NCBI RefSeq assembly: GCF_026210795.1
Contig: NC_089451.1
Span: forward strand, 1,472,001 to 1,536,000
Source of the DNA: Rhizophagus irregularis
Taxonomy: Eukaryota; Glomeromycota; Glomeromycetes; Glomerales; Glomeraceae
Reading direction: 5' to 3'
Length of the DNA stretch: 64,000 nt
The notes beneath the pieces are model-generated. The model ran no database searches and was not told the origin of the DNA. It saw nothing but the letters and a program-made list of their open reading frames with translations. Of the stretch, positions 48,629 to 61,130 are shown piece by piece. The position numbers and the translations under genes were made by a program. Positions within the stretch are counted from its first letter, which is position 1; the number at the start of each line of letters is the position of its first letter.

Positions 48629-48918
48629 GTTCGAAGAAAGAGACTTATCCCTTACTTTCAAAATCTGACATTACGACTTGACAAGAACTTGGATACAAGC
48701 AAAATTCAAATGAAATTCCTACTAATCTAAATAATTCATTACCAGTATATTATAATTTGGAAGATAAAGTTGATGAAGATAATAGAAGTATTGACAAAGA
48801 TAGAAATGTCGATGAAAATAGAAACATTGATAATGATTGTAAAGAGTGTTGCGAAACTAAGAAAATCAAGTTCAAGACAATATTAGACGAAATAAGAGAT
48901 TTATTTTCAACCGGTTAA
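48629..48918 (+). pseudogene. Orphan C-terminal exon with an in-frame TGA
   Basis: After an acceptor-like TAATAG, one frame reads SKKETYPLLSKSDITT, then TGA (48679-48681). It then continues with good protein-like composition (YKQNSNEIPTNLNNSLPVYY, VDEDNRSIDKDRNVDENRNI, CKECCETKKIKFKTILDEIR) and ends in TAA at 48916. There is no ATG and no obvious upstream exon. It may be the remains of a gene cut by the stop, or two exons with an unseen intron. Confidence 0.35.
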
Positions 48919-50590
48919 ACTAAAACTAATATAATAAATAATTTTCTTTATTTTAGACTTATTATTATTTAGACAATCCTGCTAATTTGTCTCAAAAAAA
49001 AAAAATGGTTAGAATGTATTTCTAATCTTATCTCTCCATGATCTTGGCGGCGTTCATATTCTTCTATTTGACTGATTATTTTCTCAATAAAATTAGCCGC
49101 AACATTTTCTGATCGAGAATAATAAAAATGTGTACAAAGTTTTTAAATATATTCTTTAATAAATAAAATAATAAAAAATTATATTTATAAATTATTATAA
49201 TACAATAAGAAACACTTTCGTAACGATAATTTAGTATTGTAGAGCTTGTGCCCGTCATAAATACGTTTGCCACCATAAGCTACAAAATAATCCTTTATTA
49301 AATTCGATAAAAATTATAACAATTCCCGAGTTCCATGATAAAATAAAATAATTAATAAAATGAAAAAATTTAAGAAAGAAAATAAATGCTAAACTTAAAC
49401 CATGCCAAATTTTAAAGTCATGTTTAAAAATAAAGAACTAATAAGTTTTCTAAAATTATCACTTTCAAAGAAGAACCAATCAAAGTAGTAATTCCTAAAA
49501 TAATATATCGAACCAATCCTTCTATGAAGTATAGAATAATATATGATCAAACTACTCAATTACTTTTAATGACCCCAATAAAATAAAATCACCTCTAGTT
49601 TAACGTTCTGATTGCTGAAGAACTATACAATTTTTTTAAACAAGTAGATTGTCAGTTTTATTAATTTTTTAAAAATGTGGAATATAAATAAAATTCAAAC
49701 TACTCCTGCCGGATTATGTTTTCGATATTTTCTCGCTAATTCTGGATACAAATTCACAATTTGTTACCCCAATAAATTCCGCAAAATAATCGTGGGTAAT
49801 TGTGATATTACAATCAAAATATAATTTTGGGAAAAATATGAACTCAGTGAAAAATTTATAAAAGACAAAATTTACAAAGGAATAAGAAAATACGTAATCG
49901 GAATGTTTAATCCAATAATATCAAAAAAGAGTAATATTGGATATGGAACTACGTAGGAACTCAGAATTTATAAAAGAGTGAATTTCAGAATTAGAATAAG
50001 GGTAGTATTTTAATAGCTTATGAGGAAATAATCGATAATATTTAGTAAGTGAAAAATAATAATATTTTAAATAATGAATTTGTCGTTTTTGATATTATTT
50101 TGTTAATGAAATGAAATACGAGAATAAGTAGGGAGAATTATCGCAGTTTGAAAGTTATAATTTTGAAATTGAAAAATTTATTAATGAAATTACGAAGTTA
50201 TAATAAGAGTATTATTGTTTAGTAAGGGAAAACTATCGAAGTGCAGAATTGTAAATCAAGAAAGTATATTGAAACATAAATTTTAGGACGAAGAAATTAT
50301 TTTTGTTATTTTATTTCTATTTAAATAATATTATTATTAGTATATTTTATATTTAGGAACCAAGCATAGAACTCGGGATAATTTTAGTTAATTACTAGCA
50401 GTTACCCGTTGCTCCACACCGGGACTAATGAGTTTGTTTAAATAGAAAATTTTAGTATTATAATGTAATACTAAGTAAATTAAAGATGGTTACAGCAGTT
50501 TTTTGTTTATAATTAGAATTTAATATAGGTAATAATTAGTTAACAAAATAATATGTACTAAAATTATAATTATAATATTAGAATGATATA
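48919..50590. other. Intergenic, no gene called
   Basis: AT-rich. At about 50390-50430 there is a GC-richer piece (CAGTTACCCGTTGCTCCACA and then CCGGGAC) with a short CCCG/CGGG inverted pair, possibly the end of a transposable element. Confidence 0.35.
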
Positions 50591-51831
50591 AATTATATTG
50601 GGAATTGGTAAACATCGCCTGGGTCTTCGATCATGCGTCAGATTTGTCATATTTATTTGTTTATAGAATCTATAGGTTCAAGGTTCGTTTTCTCAGTTAT
50701 TTCGGTCTCGAGGTATTTTTCTTTTTTTCTTTTTATTTTTATTTCTAACTTACATCCTTACACTTTGTTTCTTACTAACTCTATTTCATTATTCTTAGGT
50801 CTTTTAGTCCTTCCGGTTCTACAATTAATAAAGGTATGTTTTTTATTTTTTATTTGTTTTTTTTATTTTGTTTCTATCTTATATTTCGTTTCTTACTAAC
50901 TTCATTTTTTTTACTTTATGGTTTATTTTTACTTGGTTTCCTATCATTATATTTTGCTACCCAACCTCCTATCATGATCATTTTTTGATTTTTTATCTCT
51001 CATCATTTTTCACCTCCTATTACTTCTTATTATTCCATCCTTTTCGTATCTCATTATTTTCTATTACATCTTTTCATTTTCCATTATTTCTTTTTCTCTC
51101 TTATTTACTTCCCATCATTTCTTTTTATTTCTCATCACTTCTTTTCGTCTCCCATCACTCCTCTTCATCTTCCTATTACTCCTCTTCATCTTCCCATCAC
51201 TCTTCTTCGTCTCCCATCACTCCTCTTCATCTTCCTATTACTCCTATTCGTCTCCCATCACTCCTTTTCATCTTCCCATCACTTCTTTTTGTCTCCCATC
51301 ACTCCTTTTCGTCCCCCATCACTCCTTTTCACCTTCTCATTACTCCTCTTCATCTTCTCATCACTCCTTTTCGTCTCCCATCACTCCTCTTCATCTTCCT
51401 ATTACTCCTCCATCATGTCCTATTTCTCCTTTTTGCTTCCTAACACTTCTCATTACTCTTTTTTACTCCCTTTCATCTTCTATTACTTCTCATTACTCCA
51501 TTGTTATTTCATTTTTTATTAGCATCTTTTTTCTTGATCATTGTAATTTACTACTTATCTTTTCTTTTATTTTTATCATTTCATTAAAAAATAAATACAG
51601 TGATTTTTTTCTTTAAAATCGTAAATGTGTGATTTAAAATTTAATATTTACAAATAAAATTTTATTAGATAAGATTATTTTGGATAAATATGTTTGCAAA
51701 AAAAAAATTTTTTTTTTAATAAAATTTTTAAAGTTTAGCCGATCAAAAATTATTCTTTATATATTGTACATCATGTGACATATTTAAGGCGACAATCGCC
51801 CAGGCAACGTTTAGCAATTCCCAATTATATT
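50591..51831. repeat. About 1.24-kb block bounded by imperfect inverted repeats
   Basis: The left arm 50591-50623 contains TATTGGGAATTGGTAAAC and GCCTGGG. The right arm 51799-51831 is its inverted counterpart. By hand alignment 27 of 33 positions match. Inside is pyrimidine-rich sequence with the minisatellite at 51140-51418. It may be a non-autonomous element that captured or grew a minisatellite. Confidence 0.55.
51140..51418. repeat. 20-21-bp pyrimidine minisatellite, about 13 units
   Basis: The unit is close to CCATCACTCCTCTTCATCTTC, with variants such as CTATTACTCCTC and TCTTCGTCTC. The plus strand is nearly free of G. The Ser/His/Pro-rich ORFs across it are translations of the repeat and I do not call them genes. 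Confidence 0.8.
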
Positions 51832-53050
51832 TACAATAATGTAGTTATTTATATTAAAGATTTGACGTTTAAGTGTAGAATGAAATTCGTATTAATTAAG
51901 GAATTGTGAAAAAATAATTATCAATAAAAATCGATTAACTTTTTAGAAGTATTTTCGAAAAAACTTTATTATAACGTTTATCAAATAATTGTTATAATCG
52001 AAAAAGTCAAAAAGTATTATAAAAAAAATCAAATAACAAAAAAAAGTCATAACGGGAAAAAATATTTATAAAAAAAATTACGTAAAAAAAATGGGTTTAG
52101 TCTATAAAAAACTAATAATCAACAAATGATCTAACAAATGATCTAATTTCGGTAACAATATTGATGATCTGCAATTCGGAATTCATACCTTGAACTTACC
52201 GATATTAACCTAAATAATCTAGAAAATAAAGAACAAAAAAAAACTTACGCTAACATGGAATAGATTAGGCGCAAGCAGAAAATATATTACACAATTCAAA
52301 ACTATTTATACATGCTAGTCTAAACGTTACGATTTTTCATGTATTTTTTTAGTTAATATATAGATATAGATATAGATTTTTATGAATAAATAAAGCAATG
52401 TTCAATGACGTGGTGGCAAATGCGGGTCATTTCGGGATATTCCGGACCGCAGTAAATAAAATTACTTAGAAAATTTTATACACTTAAACTAAATATAATA
52501 CTGCGCCCCACAATTAATAGATTCACTAGGTATAACTGCGCCATTTTTAATAATTTCTAATTTAAGATTGTCCTGTTGTGGAATACGGAACGCGCTTTGA
52601 AAAGTCGGAATAATCAGTCGCTTTTTTTCCATTAAAAATGGCAAAAAAGGAAAATTGAAAGACAAAGTATGTCGTACACGGTAAATCTATTTTGTGACTA
52701 AAATAGTTAGCTTTCTGTCTTTATGCTATTATAACTTACCTCCTGTTATTGTTTACGGTACAGACCGAATTCCAAAATTAATTAAAAAAAGAAAAGCTAC
52801 CTTGTTATAAAAATTGCCTAGTATTTAATAATATCGGAAGAAAGTATTTTTATTTACCTTTTTTAAATATAGCCGAAAGTATTGAAAAATCAAATGAATG
52901 CTGTCATTGTTTTGTTAAACATCAAAAAAACTTACCTGTTTATTTTCCCCTTGTTATGATGTCTATTGTTTACGGTTCACCCCGAGCTTATCATTTATTG
53001 CTTGTTATATAAAAAATGCCTAGTATTTAATATTTGAACCTTTTTGAAAT
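51832..53050. other. Intergenic, nothing accepted
   Basis: AT-rich upstream region of the kinase gene at 53051, with a short (TATAGA)n run near 52360. I see no RNA gene. Confidence 0.4.
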
Positions 53051-54881
53051 ATGGCTGAATCCTGTCATAATAGATCTTATTATGAAACAGCCATACGTAA
53101 CGAAGAATTTGGCCCTTGTAATAAATGTAGAAAGCCAAAAACTGACGATGATTGGTGTCAAAGTTGTTGTTCGGATCGATTTGAACTAGATAGTAAGTTT
53201 AATAATAAGTGGACAAGTGGGAATGATAGTATAGATGGATTTGTTAGACGAGCTCAATCAAAAGCGCGAAATCATTGGGAAGTTATAGAATGGATTCCAT
53301 ATAAGAGATTAATAAATGTAAAATATCTCACAAAAGGTGGTTTTAGTACTATTAACAAGGCTATTTGGTTAGATGGATATATAATTTGTTGGAATGATAT
53401 CAAAAATGTTTGGAATAGAAATCGTTATAAACTTGAAGAAGAAGATTATTTAGATTATAGAACTCTAAAGGAAGATGAAAAGTTCGGATTTCATGTTGTT
53501 CTTAAGAGCTTAAATAATATTAACGAGGATTTTTTAAATGAGGTAGGTAATTTAGTTTTTATAAAAAAAAAATAGAGCTTAAACTTGAGTCAAAACAAAC
53601 ATAGTACTGACTGGAATAACAAAATGTCCGGTCAGTACTGTTCTTCGAAATTCGAATAAAAAATTTCGCTCGAGTGCAAATCAACTTGAGTTCGAGTACA
53701 TAAAAAGGGACGTCTAAAGCGGAGTTAAATCGCATGATCATAGTAAAGAATATTTGTCACTTTTCATGCTCTCCACTTTAGATAATCCTATAAAAAAGTT
53801 CATACTAACATTCTAATTTAACATTAATATTTAGTGGGAAAATTATTTAGAATTTTTATATTCAGCTATAAATAACTATGCAAATTTTGTGAGAGTATTT
53901 GGGATAACTCAAGATCCAAAAACAAAAGTTTATATGGTCGTATTAGAAGAAATGAAGAGAGGGAGTTTAAGAGATAATTTATTAATAAAAAAATATAATC
54001 CAAATGATAAATATCATAATTTATACGAAATAGCGTGTTCGCTTTCAGCTTTATCCAAGCCTAGTATGACTCATGGAGATTTACATAACGGAAACTTGCT
54101 CTTAAAAGATGAATTCCATATATATATAAGTGATTTTGGACAGAGTAGACAATTTAATCAATCAATTAATTCCAAGGATATTTATGGAGTAATTCCTTAT
54201 ATGGCACCAGAAGTATTACGTGGAAAACCATATACTAAAGCTTCAGATATTTATAGCTTCGGTGTTATTATGTGGGAGTTTACATCAGGAGTTCCAGCAT
54301 TTCACGATATTCCTCATGATTTTAATCTTTCTTTACAAATATGTAAAGGACATAGACCAGAAATTATAGAAGGCACAGAACCTGATTATGTAGAATTAAT
54401 GAAAAGATGTTGGGATAATGATCCTAATAAAAGACCAACTGCGAAAGAATTATCAGAAATATTTGATGTATGGTCGGCAAAATATCTTATGGAAATGGAT
54501 TATGATAAGAGAAAATCAGTACCGGGTAAGAAAGTTATTATTATTATTTTTTTTTTAAATTAAAGTTAATATTATATTATTTTTTGATAATGAAAAAAAT
54601 TTTTTTTTATCATTATAGTACCTACTATTATAGAGAATCATCCATTATCCTGTTATATAAGCAGAAAAATCGATCATTATGCAAAATTAAATGAAATTTT
54701 AGATCAAGGAGAATTAAGTTCAATAATTGTGATTGATGAAGGAAAAGATGATGAAGGAAAATATAATATTGAATCTGAATTAGGTAAATGTTGTTCATAT
54801 ATCGATTTTTTTTTTCCTATTAAATAATTATTTATTATTTATATATACATTTTTTTCATTTTAGAAGAATTAAAGATTTAA
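53051..54881 (+). CDS. Tyrosine-kinase-like protein kinase, 454 aa
   Basis: Exons 53051-53542, 53835-54525, 54619-54783, 54865-54881 (1365 nt, frame intact). It has the same family layout: an N-terminal zinc-ribbon-like CNKCRKPKTDDDWCQSC, the family motif (NKWTSGN), a glycine loop with Ser-Thr (TKGGFSTIN), lysine in VVLKSLN, alpha-C Glu in FLNE, catalytic loop HGDLHNGN with Asp kept, DFG intact (ISDFGQSR), and APEVLRG. The active site looks competent. The first intron is unusually long (292 nt) and holds an inverted repeat at 53603-53639. The C-terminal tail (YISRKIDHYAKLNEILDQGE) differs from the SRLLDF tail of the other copies, so this gene is from a separate subgroup. A decayed relative lies 760 bp downstream. 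Confidence 0.87.
53603..53639. repeat. Inverted repeat inside the first intron of the kinase gene
   Basis: AGTACTGAC (53603-53611) and GTCAGTACT (53631-53639) form a 9-bp perfect stem, with partial pairing beyond. It lies in the oversized intron and may mark a small inserted foldback element. Confidence 0.5.
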
Positions 54882-55639
54882 TGTTCATTGAAGTTTTTTC
54901 AGCACAAGATACTAAAAGTAGTAGGTAGATAATTGATGCGATATCAGCATGACTTGTATATTACTTGAAACTACTAATAAATAATAAAATCAATTGCGAT
55001 CACGCATTTTTTTTAATTCTTTATAAAAGAATAATGTCCGTAAAATTTCAAAAATGTCTGAAGATATCTGGAAAATGACCGGAAAAAATGATCAAAACTG
55101 CCGTCCGGAGTTTTTCGTAACTGAAAATTTCTAAATTCTGAATATTCTGAATACACTTTCTTAGAATATATGTTGACTTATTTTGAATTATTCTTTACTA
55201 CAAATTCATAACCCAATCACATATCTATAATTCAGTAAAAGCAAAGTCAAAGTTAAAACTATCATTATTAATCGGAGGTAAGTTCTGTTATTAATACTTA
55301 AAATAGATAAATTTTATGCATGCGTATACTGCGGTCAATAAAGAAATTGCTGCGGTCAATAGCCAATAGGAATACATTCCCGCCGAACAAATGAACAATG
55401 GCTACGTTCAATAATAACACAATTTCATTCATGAATAACAAATATTTTGAGAAAATAATTGTTCAACGTTCATCTTATTTATCTGTGCTTGTTGCTACCA
55501 TCCTATTGTTATTGTTGTCCATTTGAATACTCAGAATTATTGGATGGCTATATCGTTAGAAAATCCTTTTGGGAAATTTGAATAGTTTCAAAAGTCCGGT
55601 ATTAATAAAAGAATGTTCTATCTTAAGTCGAAGAATAAA
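54882..55639. other. Intergenic, nothing seen
   Basis: Spacer between the intact kinase and its decayed copy. A short repeated CTGCGGTCAATA occurs twice near 55330-55365. Confidence 0.4.
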
Positions 55640-56590
55640 GTATAAGGCTATTTGATTGGATATATACTATATGACGTTATTGGAATAAATGGAAACGATA
55701 CTATTATAAACTTGAAAAAAAGAAGATTATGCAAAAAAAAAAGATATTAAATACCTTTTAAGGAAAGTAAAGAATGCGAACTCATGAGAGAGAATTTCAA
55801 ATATTACCGAATTAGATAAGTATTGATTTCGTATTTTGTAATTTAAACTAAAGAATTTATATTTTATTGTAGTACTATTTATATATTCAGGTATATTTAA
55901 TTATGCAATTTTTTGGAAGATACATAAAACATCGTATTACAAAAAATAGAAAAAGAGGTTTAAGGATTAATTTGTTAACAAAAAAAATAGATAAAGGGGT
56001 TTAATGATTTATAATTTGTTAGCAAAAAAAAAATAGAATTCGGAAGTTGACGAAGTTGACGCAAGCTTTGTACGGGTGTAATATATAATTCAAAGCGATT
56101 TTTATAAAGGAAATTTATTTATGACACCGGAAAGACTATATAAATCAGAACTTCGATATAACGAACCCTCCGGCTCACTGAAAAAAATCACTATATCGAA
56201 ATTATAAGTTTGATATATCGATTTTTATGTTTAAGATAAAATCTTAAAAAGTCGCTTTATCGTAAAATTCGGTATATCGCATAGTCGTTATATCAAGTTC
56301 TGACTGTATCAGTTGCTGATATTTATAGCGTGAAGGATAGGCATCGATTCTAGTAAAAGACCAACTACAAAAAAATCATCAGAAATATTTTGTGATATTT
56401 ACTAAATTTTTAAATAGAAATGGAGAATATATTAACTTTATTATTACATAGAAACCGAACTTATTATGAATAATCATATATCATCCCGTTATATATAAGC
56501 AGAAAATTAATTATTATGCCAAATGAAAAGATTATAATGTCATTAATGTCATCTAAAGGAAAATATTGACCAAAGATGAGTTTTATTAGT
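55640..56590 (+). pseudogene. Decayed copy of the kinase gene at 53051, split by a MITE
   Basis: Several ordered blocks match the intact gene. GGCTATTTGATTGGATATAT (about 55646) matches 53360-53384. TATAAACTTGAAAAAAAGAAG (about 55706) matches the YKLEEED codons. TATTCAGG..AATTATGCAAT (about 55887) matches the start of exon 2. TTTAAGGATTAATTTGTTAA (about 55960) matches SLRDNLL. ATGACACCGGAA (about 56121) matches MAPE. GATATTTATAGC (about 56319) matches DIYS. AAAAGACCAACTAC (about 56356) matches KRPTA. The tail CGTTATATATAAGCAGAAAA (about 56490) matches CYISRK. Every block has indels and stops, so no product is possible. Confidence 0.8.
56139..56306. mobile_element. Second Tc1/mariner-type MITE, inserted in the kinase pseudogene
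   Basis: The left arm TCAGAACTTCGATATAACGA (from about 56145) pairs with the right arm TCGTTATATCAAGTTCTGACTG (to 56306), which is followed by TA. The arms resemble those of the element at 207-400 (CAGT...GATATAACG), so the two are related. It separates the MAPE-like and DIYS-like blocks of the pseudogene. Confidence 0.65.
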
Positions 56591-57620
56591 AAGTAAGTTT
56601 CTACTTTTTCAACAATTATAATCCCAATAACAATGATAAAGTTGTTTGAAAATTTTGAAAATTCTATTTTACTTTTGTCACCCTAATGTTTACGGAGTTA
56701 ATAAAATCAACTTATAATATAACTGCTGATTGCAACACATATTTTGGATCGGTTATTAAGAGTCTTATTTGAGAACGATATTGTTGAATAAATTCGATAA
56801 AAATATATATATATATATATACTGTATAAGAGAATTTATCGAAACAACAGTAGCAACTGTTTTGGCAAAAAAAATCACAAAAAATTTAGTATGCAATGTA
56901 GACATTCTTTATTTATTTGCCACATAGTATTTACTATTTAGCTAGGAATATGACATTGCATTTATTGTTTATGGACAACACGCAAAATTATCGGTATTCG
57001 GATAACATACATAAATCATTATTGTAGTATACGCGCCAATTGGTACGTATATACTGTATTAGCATCGAACTTCTAATAAAATAATTATTAGTAGGTCAAA
57101 TGGGCTTATGAGTTTTATCACCTTTCGAGTTTTTAAGAGACTTTACATGAAATTTTCGTTGAAATTTTCTTTTCAATAAAAAAAAACAAATGTATAAATA
57201 TTAATTTATAGAAATTTTAGAAATAAAGAAAATATTTTAATACTAAATTGATTAAAGTTGTGTTGATGTTAAAGGAAAATTCTCGAAAATAAAAAGCTTC
57301 TGTAACAACATGAATAAATTTTTTTCATAGTTTCAATTAAAAATAGTAAATACTTTTAATATTTATCAATAATAAATGTAAATTAAATGACTTTACAGTA
57401 ATTTATTTCATAAACTTATACAATCCAACTTAGAAAACATTAAAAAATATTATTGAAAATAATGAATTAAAAATGAATGTAATTTGAAATTTTATAATTT
57501 AATAGATAGAAATTTACGCACAATTTTATTCTACATCTATAAGTAAATTATTTTCATCTTAAACGAAAAATAGAAATTATAAATAAAAGTATAAATTAAT
57601 AAAAACATGATATGATAAAG
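56591..57620. other. Intergenic, nothing seen
   Basis: AT-rich spacer with a (TA)n run near 56805-56822 and no coding signal. Confidence 0.4.
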
Positions 57621-59115
57621 TTAAATTTTATCATCATTAATTTTTAATTGAGAAATATCAATTTGTAAAGAATCTATTGATAAATAAAATTTATTAGAAT
57701 TACATTAATTTTTGTAATAAAATTGTTAAATATTACCTGAATATTCTATGGTTGTTATATTATCACAATTTTCATGATAATCATCAGAATTTCTTGGTTC
57801 AGGAAGATTATTAAAATCAAGTAATCTACTTGTATAAATAGCTTCTGAATGTGTTACATATGATAATGCTAAACTAGTTGAAGGCAAGGTATTAGTTGGT
57901 GAATTTCTATTCATTTCATCCGCTTCTTTAATTTGCTCTTGTAATAATTCTGATTGACTTAATTCACATGAGTCGCATAAAACAACAATCCATGAACGTA
58001 CAATATTATAAATTTCAGATACTGATGGTCGATTCAATGGATTTGCATCTAAGCATCTTTTAATTAAATGTACAATTAGTTGTGGTACTTTAATATGAAA
58101 TCTTTGTCTTAACCCTAGACAAATTTTTATTGCTAAATTTTTATCATGGCTTAAATCATGATATGGAGGTAATCCAGAAATTAATTCATACATAATTATA
58201 CCAAAACTATAAATATCAGAAGCTTTAGTATAATTCTGTCCTCTCAAAACTTCAGGAGCTATATAAGGTAAAACACCATATACTTTGTTTTTTGTATTTT
58301 CTTTGTAATCTGCAGGTTTACATAATCCCATATCGGTTATAAAAATACTATCTCCAAGTGATTTATTTAGTATATTGCCAATATGTAAATCTCGATGAAT
58401 TATTTCATTATTATGAATATATTTAAGTCTAAGTGTAATATTAAATAAGTAAATAATCTTATCATCCCAACTTAATTCATTATAACTTTTATCTAAATAA
58501 TTTCGTAAACTTCCATTTTCTGCATAATCTAAAACCATCATATAATTCTTTGTTTCTGGATCTTGAGTTATTCCATAAAATTTAATGACGCCAGCACCAA
58601 TATAATGACCAAAATTTAGCTTACAATGTGATGTAATCTATATTCGACAAATAAAATGTATTAGTAAAAATAGAATTTCAAAATTATGGTAAATAATAAA
58701 TTAATAATACCTCATTCATAAATTCTAAAGTAATGTTTTTTGAATTATTTAAGCTTTTCAGAGCCACAAATTTATTTTGATATTCTCTTTTCCAATTTTC
58801 ATTTTTATCATCCCATTCGTCTATAGGTCCATCAATCCAATTTGCTTTATACACTTTGCCAAACCCACCTTTTGCAATATATTTAATATCATAAAATCTA
58901 TTATAAGGTATCCATTCTATTATACTGTATCTATACATATCATGAGTTGATAGCTGAGTATCTTGAATAAATTCATCAATATCATTATTACCACTTGTCC
59001 AATTTTTAAAATTTTGTTGAAAACGTTTTGTAATGCATATTTTATCACATTTTTCACATATCATATTTATTTCTTCATTATCAACTGACGAAATAATTAG
59101 TTTTCCTTTATCCAT
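57621..59115 (-). CDS. Tyrosine-kinase-like protein kinase, 452 aa
   Basis: Exons on the minus strand: 59115-58711, 58637-57737, 57673-57621 (1359 nt, frame intact). A short N-terminus with CEKCDKIC is followed by NWTSGN, glycine loop AKGGFGKVY, lysine in VALKSLN, alpha-C Glu in FMNE, catalytic loop HRDLHIGN, DMG in place of DFG, and APEVLRG. It ends with the family tail (IYTSRLLDFNNLPEPRNSDD) and a last exon reading LQIDISQLKINDDKI. All catalytic residues are present. It resembles the copies at 1673 and 30362 more than the one at 53051. Substrates are unknown. Confidence 0.88.
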
Positions 59116-59998
59116 TGAAAAATTATTTTAACTACAAAATATTTCGAATTAAAATACTAAATTATTGTGAAGAACCGGAAAAAAAAATTTTTCGGACCGA
59201 TATAGCCGATATATATTTAAATGGAAATATCACTAACTCTATTTACACTAGTGATCATCACAAATTTATAATACGATGATTACGATGATCTTCATTCTTC
59301 AAAAATAATGACTTTTAAAAATGACAATTAAATTAATTTGTTTTTGGGCATGTTTATTTCTTTATTTCATCAATTTACTTCTGAGTCTTTGCATTTTCTG
59401 AAAAAAAAGAAAATGCTTAGTTCCCGTTATTTTTTTCATGTATTTATCCAAAGTTCCGAGGAAACGGTAACAATTATAATATTTTAATCACACGTTGATT
59501 AAATATGTAACATATCATGAAGATAAAATTTACTACGCTTCGATAAGACATGGCAAAAACACAAAATCATTATTTAATATTATTCCTATTCCCCTTTATT
59601 AATAAATATTATCATAGAAAAATTGCAATTCAATTGATTATAGTAATCAGTGTGTAAAATTTTGAAATTCACCACCTTGTTTTATCAAAAATCAAACAAA
59701 TAAAATTTAAATTATATTAAATACACGAAAATTTATTTTACACGAAAATTAGCCAAACGTGGTACAAAGCAAATAATAAACCATAAAAATTTATTTCGGT
59801 TTCGGCAAATAATTAATTTATTTATTTATTTGTACAATTGGATGAACAAAATAAAAGATACGACTGTGTAAGAAAAATTAAATGAATTTTTTTTTTTTAT
59901 ATAAAATTTGAAACACCATTCATCCATTAAAAGTTTTGAATTACTCAAATTATAGTGAATTTTTTTTTTTATTACTAGGAAACGGAAACTGTTGTAAG

Positions 59999-60101
59999 TC
60001 CGGAGCGAAAAGAAAGATAAAACTCCGATTTGCGATTGGATAACGTCACGTGAGGGACAGAGAGAAACTCACGTGATCGATCATTTTTCATTCGCTCCGG
60101 A
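59999..60101. repeat. Nested inverted repeat with paired TCACGTGA boxes
   Basis: The outer arms TCCGGAGCGAA (59999-60009) and TTCGCTCCGGA (60091-60101) are exact reverse complements. Inside, TCACGTGAG (60046-60054) and CTCACGTGA (60068-60076) form a second exact pair. The whole 103 bp can fold back on itself. It could be a small foldback element or a paired regulatory site. Confidence 0.65.
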
Positions 60102-61122
60102 AAAAGCAGTCTTTAGCATTATTGCCTTATTCCACAATTTTTAACAAAAAAAAAAAAATAAATATAAATACTATGGGTGGATGTCCCCAACACCCCAATA
60201 TTACCCAAAAACTTTCGCCCCCACATGATTCTTAAAATTATTAAGTATTTATTGTAAAATTTTGAAGTTAAATATTTTATATTTAATGAACTTTATATTT
60301 AATAAACTTTATATTTAATAAACTGAATTTTTTTAAATTTAAATATTTACTATTTTCATATGCAATAACAATCGTCAAAAAAAAATTTTTTGATTTGTAA
60401 AACTAAAGACATGTTAATAAAAGTTCAAAAATTATAAAACATAAATAAAATTTTAAAAAATAATAATTTCATCATTTTCATGTCACTATTACATGATCAG
60501 TTTAAATATTTGATTGGAGATAATTTTAATTACATAATTGATTATTATATTTGAAATATTTTTTTTCTTATAGACTCTTGCATGATCATTTAACTTTATA
60601 TTTTTATTTTATTTTTATTTTTATTTTTTTTAAGAAATTTTATTTCAAATAAAATATTATTTAATATTAAATATGTAAAATATATGTAAAAGTGTAAATT
60701 TTCTTTAATAATATATGAATAAGATTTTTAAATAAATACATTACTAAATATATTATCAACTATAAAAATATTAATTAATGTTAATTTAGAAAACAAAAAA
60801 CGTCATAAAAAATTCTCTGCCACATCACATATCACATATCCAAGCTTTCTTAATTGAATCATTTTGAAAAACACAAAAACTGTTGCGTATAATTATAAAA
60901 TTTTTCTAAAGAAAATTTTTTTGAAGATTCAAGGCCTACAACCCTAAGTATATATTATGTATTAAGAAAATTTTTTGTTTTATGATTTTTTCTGTGCAAA
61001 AATGAGGCTTGATGATTGACATACATTCCTCCGAATGTGCAAAATTTGTTTGTCATACATGATGCCTGTACTTATGATCAATGCTTTTGTGCATAATGCA
61101 TTTTGCATAAATATTATTACCA

Positions 61123-61130
61123 TATATAAA
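61123..61130 (+). promoter_or_regulatory. TATA-like box for the 61192 ORF
   Basis: TATATAAA lies 62 bp upstream of the ATG at 61192, a usual distance for a short fungal 5' leader. Confidence 0.4.

Noticed and set aside
50868..51522. Two long plus-strand ORFs rich in Ser, His, Phe and Pro
   Set aside because: They are translations of a pyrimidine minisatellite. Stops are absent because the strand is almost free of G and poor in A. No start context or splice structure supports a gene.
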